A stretch of 11,577 nt of DNA. Source: Candidatus Zixiibacteriota bacterium (lineage in GTDB: Bacteria > Zixibacteria > MSB-5A5 > CAIYYT01). Both the position numbers and the translations under genes were made by a program. The stretch is from contig CAUJJY010000151.1 in NCBI GenBank assembly GCA_963205155.1, positions 1 through 11,577 of the forward strand, written 5' to 3'. Under the pieces are notes generated by a model. That model saw only the letters and a list, made by a program, of their open reading frames with translations. It made no database searches and was not told the origin of the DNA. Below, piece by piece: positions 8,052-11,577 of the stretch. Position 1 is the first letter of the stretch, and each line of letters opens with the position of its first letter.

Positions 8052-8085
8052 TTGACTTATTTGCTTATATATTCCTAAATAGGAA
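8052..8085 (+). promoter_or_regulatory. Candidate perR promoter and operator
   Basis: TTGACT (8052-8057) is a good -35 match. The matching -10 is poor (CTAAAT at 8075-8080, 17-nt spacer) and lies inside the palindrome TTCCTAAATAGGAA (8072-8085). An overlapping element, CTTATATATTCCTAAA (8064-8079), resembles a sequence in front of katG. An operator covering the promoter would suit the autoregulation common in Fur-family genes. The assignment is inferred. Confidence 0.35.
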
Positions 8086-8115
8086 CTATTCGACAATGAG
8101 GTTGTTGTATTCGAT

Positions 8116-8568
8116 ATGATAGATAGTAAGACAGAATTTTCATTTATGATGGACAGCTTCGAGAAGGCCTGCAAAGCCAAGGGCCTTCGAATTACTCATC
8201 AAAGGATCGAGATTTTCAAGGCCCTGTTGAAACATACCAATCATCCAACGACAGATGAGGTGTTCAGCCAGGTGCGGAAGCATCTAAGGACCATTTCACT
8301 TGATACTGTTTACCGGACTATTGCGACTTTTGAAGAGTATGGATTAATTAAGAGAGTCCATCACATTGACAATGCATCTCGTTTCGATGTTAATCTTTCC
8401 GAACACCACCACTTGGTTTGCAGTCGCTGTAACAAAATTGAGGATTTTTACTGGCCGGATTTCGATTCCATGAAGCCTCCCAAGAGCATTGCCGGCTGGG
8501 GAAAGATTGGATTCAAGCGCGTCGTGATCGACGGTATGTGTTCGAGTTGCAATGAGAAGAACAAGTAA
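8116..8568 (+). CDS. perR: PerR-type Fur-family peroxide-sensing repressor
   Basis: A 150-residue Fur-family regulator of normal length. The N-terminal winged helix covers about 13-88 (GLRITHQR, HPTTDEVF, TISLDTVYRTI, YGLIKRV); the C-terminal dimerisation and metal domain covers about 89-150. Two CxxC pairs (C102/C105 and C142/C145) provide the structural zinc site. By alignment with Bacillus PerR the regulatory metal ligands are all present: H43, D91, H97, H99 and D110. Asp at position 91, where Fur normally has Glu, favours PerR over Fur. In PerR, iron-catalysed oxidation of His ligands by peroxide releases DNA, and the adjacent katG is a classic target. The start is uncertain: GAGG lies 14 nt before 8116, and ATGs at 8146 and 8149 would give a more typical N-terminus without a better binding site. 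katG begins 102 bp downstream. Confidence 0.88.
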   Translation: MIDSKTEFSFMMDSFEKACKAKGLRITHQRIEIFKALLKHTNHPTTDEVFSQVRKHLRTISLDTVYRTIATFEEYGLIKRVHHIDNASRFDVNLSEHHHLVCSRCNKIEDFYWPDFDSMKPPKSIAGWGKIGFKRVVIDGMCSSCNEKNK

Positions 8569-8646
8569 TCATGATGCTCTCGTACAATTGCACAGTGGTG
8601 GTATTGGTGGAAATATCCGCTGTATATGACTATAGACTAAGAACAA

Positions 8647-8665
8647 CTTATCTCTTAATAAGGAG
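8647..8665 (+). promoter_or_regulatory. katG ribosome binding site with overlapping candidate PerR operator
   Basis: AAGGAG (8660-8665) lies 5 nt before the katG ATG. Overlapping it is the palindrome CTTATCTCTTAATAAG (8647-8662, two 5-bp arms and a 6-nt centre). It matches 11 of 16 positions with CTTATATATTCCTAAA upstream of perR. Its TTAT-6-ATAA spacing is one base shorter than the TTAT-7-ATAA of the Bacillus PerR box. Operator function is inferred. No clear -35/-10 was found in the 102-bp gap, so katG may be read through from perR. Confidence 0.45.
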
Positions 8666-8670
8666 CAGTT

Positions 8671-10875
8671 ATGACTGACATGGATGCAAATTCTGGCAGC
8701 AAGTGCCCTGTAACCGGCGTGACAAGCCGACAGGCTGCGGGGACTTCGAACCGGGACTGGTGGCCAAACCAGTTGAACCTGAAGATCCTGCACCAGCACT
8801 CTTCGCTGTCCAATCCGATGGGCGGAAAATTCAATTACGCGAAAGAGTTCAAGAGCCTTGACCTAGCGGCTGTGAAAAAGGATCTGTATGCCTTGATGAC
8901 CAATTCACAAGACTGGTGGCCCGCGGACTATGGACATTACGGGCCGCTCTTCATCCGCATGGCATGGCACAGCGCAGGCACCTACCGAATCGGTGACGGT
9001 CGCGGCGGCGCGGGATCCGGGACGCAACGATTCGCACCGCTCAATAGCTGGCCTGACAACGCCAACCTCGACAAGGCGCGACGGTTGCTTTGGCCGATCA
9101 AGCAGAAATACGGCAAGAAACTCTCGTGGGCTGACCTGATGGTACTTGCAGGTAATTGCGCCTTGGAGTCGATGGGTTTCAAGACTTTTGGATTCGCCGG
9201 AGGGCGTGAAGACGTCTGGGAACCGGAAGAGGATATCTACTGGGGAAATGAATCCGAATGGTTGGGTGATAAGCGCTACACCGGTGAACGAGACCTGGAG
9301 AATCCGCTTGCTGCCGTACAGATGGGCTTGATTTACGTGAATCCACAGGGGCCGAACGGTAACCCGGACCCGGTCGCTTCCGGGCGCGACGTTCGAGAGA
9401 CCTTCGCACGAATGGCCATGAACGATGAGGAGACTGTGGCGCTGGTTGCCGGCGGGCACACGTTCGGCAAGTGTCACGGCGCGGGTGATGCTGCGCTTGT
9501 CGGTTTAGAGCCCGAAGGAGCCAGTATCGAAGAGCAGGGCTTGGGCTGGAACAGCAGTTTCGGTACAGGCAAAGGCGGTGACACGATTACCAGCGGCTTA
9601 GAGGGCGCTTGGAAGCCGAATCCGACCAAATGGGACATGGGCTATTTGAATGTGCTGTTCAAATACGAGTGGGAGTTGGTCAAGAGCCCGGCGGGCGCGC
9701 ATCAATGGGTAGCCAAAGATGTGGCTGAAGAGGATATGGTGGTTGACGCACATGACCCGACGAAAAAGCACCGGCCCGTAATGACTACAGCGGACCTTTC
9801 TCTTCGCTTCGACCCGATCTACGAGCCGATTGCCCGGCGCTTCCACCAGAATCCCAGAGAATTCGCGGATGCGTTCGCCAAGGCGTGGTTCAAGCTAACA
9901 CATCGTGACATGGGGCCTCGCTCGCGCTATCTCGGTCCGGAAGTACCAAACAAAGAACTCATTTGGCAGGACCCCATCCCCGCCGTCGATCACAAATTGG
10001 TTGACGAGAAGGATATTGCTAAACTCAAGGGCAAGATTCTGGAATCCGGATTGTCCATCTCTGAATTGATCACGACGGCATGGACCTCGGCCTCGACGTT
10101 CCGTGGTTCCGACAAGCGGGGTGGAGCAAATGGTGCGCGCATTCGGCTTGCACCCCAAAAGGATTGGGAAGTCAACCAACCAAAGCAATTGGCGAAGGTG
10201 CTGCGGGCATTGGGAGACATTCAGAAGGCGTTCAATGGAAAACAGTCCGGCAAGAAAAACGTGTCGCTTGCTGACCTGATTGTCCTGGCAGGTTGTGCCG
10301 CCGTCGAGAAGGCTGCCAAGGACGGTGGATATGATGTCAAGGTTCCGTTTGCGCCAGGGCGTATGGACGCCTCGCAGAAACAGACCGATGTGCAGTCATT
10401 CGCCGTGCTCGAGCCGAAAGCGGATGGTTTCCGCAATTACCTGCGCAAAGGAATCACCGTACCGGCAGAAGAACTGCTCTTGGATCGCGCGAATTTGCTG
10501 ACATTGACCGCTCCCGAGATGACGATTCTCGTCGGTGGCATGCGCGTGTTGAACTCCAACTTTGGCAATTCCACTCATGGAGTCTTTACCGAACGGCCAG
10601 AGACTCTGACTAATGACTTTTTCGCAAATCTTCTTGATATGAATACGAAGTGGCAGAAGTCTTCCACTTCCCAGGACGTTTATGAGGGTCGCGATTCCAA
10701 GACCGGAAAGCTCAAGTGGACTGGGACCAGAGTTGACTTAGTCTTTGGTTCCAATTCCCAGCTTCGCGCGATTGCCGAAGTCTATGCGTGCACCGATTCG
10801 AAGAAGAAGTTTGTGAATGATTTTGTCGCGGCGTGGAACAAGGTCATGAATCTTGACCGCTTCGATCTCGGGTAG
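8671..10875 (+). CDS. katG: Bifunctional catalase-peroxidase KatG
   Basis: A full-length 734-residue haem enzyme that dismutates hydrogen peroxide and also acts as a broad peroxidase in the cytoplasm. The distal site is in RMAWHSAGTYR: R96, W99, H100. The Met-Tyr-Trp cofactor that gives catalase activity is intact: W99, Y222 (IYVNPQGP) and M248 (RMAMND). The proximal haem ligand is H263 (GGHTFGKCHG), with proximal Trp W314 and partner Asp D375. The catalytic N-terminal domain runs to about 415, and the C-terminal peroxidase-like domain (about 420-734) keeps the family fold without the active site. The start has a strong AAGGAG 5 nt upstream. There is no signal peptide. It sits directly behind perR, so peroxide-induced derepression is likely. 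A hairpin follows the stop. Confidence 0.97.
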   Translation: MTDMDANSGSKCPVTGVTSRQAAGTSNRDWWPNQLNLKILHQHSSLSNPMGGKFNYAKEFKSLDLAAVKKDLYALMTNSQDWWPADYGHYGPLFIRMAWHSAGTYRIGDGRGGAGSGTQRFAPLNSWPDNANLDKARRLLWPIKQKYGKKLSWADLMVLAGNCALESMGFKTFGFAGGREDVWEPEEDIYWGNESEWLGDKRYTGERDLENPLAAVQMGLIYVNPQGPNGNPDPVASGRDVRETFARMAMNDEETVALVAGGHTFGKCHGAGDAALVGLEPEGASIEEQGLGWNSSFGTGKGGDTITSGLEGAWKPNPTKWDMGYLNVLFKYEWELVKSPAGAHQWVAKDVAEEDMVVDAHDPTKKHRPVMTTADLSLRFDPIYEPIARRFHQNPREFADAFAKAWFKLTHRDMGPRSRYLGPEVPNKELIWQDPIPAVDHKLVDEKDIAKLKGKILESGLSISELITTAWTSASTFRGSDKRGGANGARIRLAPQKDWEVNQPKQLAKVLRALGDIQKAFNGKQSGKKNVSLADLIVLAGCAAVEKAAKDGGYDVKVPFAPGRMDASQKQTDVQSFAVLEPKADGFRNYLRKGITVPAEELLLDRANLLTLTAPEMTILVGGMRVLNSNFGNSTHGVFTERPETLTNDFFANLLDMNTKWQKSSTSQDVYEGRDSKTGKLKWTGTRVDLVFGSNSQLRAIAEVYACTDSKKKFVNDFVAAWNKVMNLDRFDLG

Positions 10876-10897
10876 ACCTTTTTGAGACTGCAAATTG

Positions 10898-10926
10898 ACG
10901 GGAGGTTGATTTTATCGACCTCCCGT
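10898..10926 (+). terminator. Hairpin terminator after katG
   Basis: ACGGGAGGTTGAT (10898-10910) pairs with ATCGACCTCCCGT (10914-10926) over 13 bp with one T-G wobble and a TTT loop, 22 bp after the katG stop. The tract after the stem is only TGTAATG, so termination may be inefficient or factor-assisted. I see no gene in 10927-11057. Confidence 0.6.
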
Positions 10927-11057
10927 TGTAATGTTGGCAAGAGTCTACAGAATATCTGAATGGCGTGATAACATTATTGAGTGGTTTCTTCAAACGGACG
11001 GGTTGACGAAGAGATTAAGGCCGCGCTCTTTGTGCAACTGATTGGTTGGCGATGGAT

Positions 11058-11120
11058 ATTGGCAACGTGGGTAGATTTGAACCTACGATCCGCCGCGGCG
11101 GACTATGAGCCCTTGCCAAT
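11058..11120 (-). other. tRNA-like fold overlapping the end of the GIY-YIG gene
   Basis: Read on the minus strand, ATTGGCAA at one end and TTGCCAAT at the other form a perfect 8-bp closing stem, like an acceptor stem. Between them are a CTCATAG segment like an anticodon loop, a 14-bp GC palindrome TCCGCCGCGGCGGA (11089-11102, like a long variable arm), and a T-arm-like GTAG-GTTCAAAT-CTAC. The T-arm has the conserved TTCAAAT loop but looks one C short of a standard 5-bp T-stem. There is no D-arm. The closing stem ends in GCCA. The GIY-YIG stop codon lies inside it. It is not an intact tRNA gene. Confidence 0.55.
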
Positions 11121-11366
11121 CAAAATCTCAGTGAGGTATTCTCGCCCGACTCCAGATTTCAGCCACTTCTCTCGAATCAAATCCTCGCTGCGAGTCGAGT
11201 GAGTTTCAGTATATAGTACTGACCAGCTCGTTCCTCGGCTAGTCCAGAAACTAATCCCTGAGTTGTGTTGCTTGAGTCGCTTTGGCAAATCATCTGTCTG
11301 TCCGGTATAGCGGTATCCTTCGCTAGATTCAATAACGTACACCGTGAAGAGCTTGTTCACGAACAT
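11103..11366 (-). CDS. Small single-domain GIY-YIG endonuclease
   Basis: An 87-residue protein that is essentially one GIY-YIG nuclease domain, of the small stand-alone (YhbQ/UPF0213-like) type. The GIY equivalent is VYV (9-11) and the YIG equivalent is YTG (20-22). The conserved Arg and the following helix are in KRLKQHNSG (29-37). The catalytic Glu is E66 in REKWLKSG, followed by GREYL. These nucleases cut DNA using one metal ion; stand-alone members are linked to repair or selfish elements, and the biological target here is unknown. GAGG lies only 2 nt before the ATG but 8 nt before an in-frame GTG (codon 3), which may be the real start. The C-terminus runs into a tRNA-like segment that supplies the stop. 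It is flanked upstream by a truncated initiator tRNA. Confidence 0.75.
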   Translation of the reverse strand: MFVNKLFTVYVIESSEGYRYTGQTDDLPKRLKQHNSGISFWTSRGTSWSVLYTETHSTRSEDLIREKWLKSGVGREYLTEILIGKGS

Positions 11367-11426
11367 TGCCTCAATAAAACATGGCGGGGCTATGATGACT
11401 TAAATATTGCTCCCGAAAATCAGAAG

Positions 11427-11454
11427 CCCTCTGAAGGGGCTAAGCCTCAGAGGG
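11427..11454 (-). terminator. Terminator-like hairpin behind the tRNA-Met fragment
   Basis: CCCTCTGA (11427-11434) pairs with TCAGAGGG (11447-11454); two further G-C pairs form after a single bulged A, around a 7-nt loop. On the minus strand it starts 6 nt after the tRNA CCA end and is followed by CTTCTGATTTT, so it fits the terminator of the tRNA gene. On the plus strand the trailing TTAATTT could also serve. Confidence 0.6.
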
Positions 11455-11460
11455 TTAATT

Positions 11461-11506
11461 TGGTAGCGGGGGCAGGATTTGAACCTGCGACCTTCGGGTT
11501 ATGAGC
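11461..11506 (-). tRNA. 3' half of an initiator tRNA-Met (CAT), truncated
   Basis: On the minus strand the segment reads anticodon loop CTCATAA (anticodon at 11501-11503), anticodon-stem 3' side CCCGA, variable loop AGGTC, T-arm GCAGG-TTCAAAT-CCTGC, acceptor 3' strand CCCCGCT, discriminator A and an encoded CCA (11461-11463). The CCC of the anticodon stem together with CTCATAA is the hallmark of initiator tRNA. The 5' half is missing: before the loop stands GAAAAAG instead of a TCGGG-type stem strand, and no acceptor, D-arm or 5' stem can be found in the remaining 71 bp. It is therefore not a functional tRNA gene as seen here. It could be an integration-site duplicate. Confidence 0.8.
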
Positions 11507-11577
11507 TTTTTCAGTATCCCTGACACGGAACATCCTGGGATATTAAGAGACAACAGCGGCAAAGACTTATGCTTTTC
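11507..11577. other. Unidentified sequence replacing the tRNA 5' half
   Basis: The sequence beyond the tRNA breakpoint runs to the window edge. It contains an inverted repeat AGTATCCC (11513-11520) / GGGATATT (11537-11544) with a 16-nt spacer, which could be a recombinase binding site next to an attachment core. On the minus strand one frame is open from the edge into the tRNA segment, but it shows no recognisable motif. If the tRNA half is an attachment scar, this is the first part of the inserted element. Confidence 0.3.

Noticed and set aside
8116..8568. Calling this regulator Fur or Zur
   Set aside because: The Asp at the PerR-diagnostic ligand position and the adjacent katG favour PerR.
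10981..11202. 73-codon plus-strand frame containing VDLNLRS
   Set aside because: It is antisense to the tRNA-like fold and the GIY-YIG gene, has no ribosome binding site and no motif.
11265..11504. 79-codon plus-strand frame ending in AGAGFEPATFGL
   Set aside because: The C-terminus is the translation of the antisense of the tRNA-Met 3' half, a well-known artefact. The rest is antisense to the GIY-YIG gene and the hairpin.
11461..11577. Group I intron in the anticodon loop of tRNA-fMet as the reason for the missing 5' half
   Set aside because: Such introns follow a U in the 5' exon and end in G. Here similarity continues through the loop CT into the stem, the base before the anticodon is T rather than an intron-terminal G, and no intron core is visible in the 71 bp available.

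Overview
The window is bacterial chromosomal sequence of moderately high GC with widely spaced, mostly monocistronic genes. The mix of genes suggests an uncultured member of the FCB group (Zixibacteria-like), although no marker gene fixes the phylum. The pointers are a large extracellular LamG/Ig-like protein ending in dockerin-type repeats, a membrane-embedded spermidine-synthase-like protein, and a secreted fibre-like protein with short YGGYF-type repeats.

Layout. Positions 2-2515 (+) hold the 3' part of an extracellular multidomain protein (Ig-like piece, LamG, three He_PIG-type Ig-like domains, LamG, dockerin-like pair), followed by a strong intrinsic terminator at 2578-2611. Positions 2790-5138 (+) encode a polytopic membrane protein with a central SAM-binding, spermidine-synthase-like domain whose catalytic Asp is missing. 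It converges on a 757-residue secreted repeat protein (7634-5361, -), and the gap between them holds a two-state GGGAGG/CCTCCC hairpin. The repeat protein has about 27 units of about 15 residues. Next come about 480 bp with no convincing gene, then a peroxide-stress pair: a PerR-type Fur regulator (8116-8568, +) and a complete catalase-peroxidase KatG (8671-10875, +). A related 16-bp motif lies in front of both genes.

The right end (about 11058-11577) is the most unusual part. A small GIY-YIG nuclease ORF (11366-11103, -) lies between two tRNA-derived segments in its own orientation. On its downstream side is a 63-nt tRNA-like fold with an acceptor-like closing stem, a GC palindrome and a degenerate T-arm; the ORF stop codon lies inside this fold. 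On its upstream side is the exact 3' half of an initiator tRNA-Met (anticodon loop through an encoded CCA), followed by its own terminator-like hairpin. The 5' half of that tRNA is absent and unrelated sequence begins at the anticodon stem. This looks like an integration scar, a nuclease-associated mobile cassette, or both.

Functionally, PerR probably represses katG and itself and releases them under peroxide. The two large secreted proteins are probably cell-surface or extracellular structural or adhesive proteins. I see no metabolic operon, CRISPR array or rRNA.
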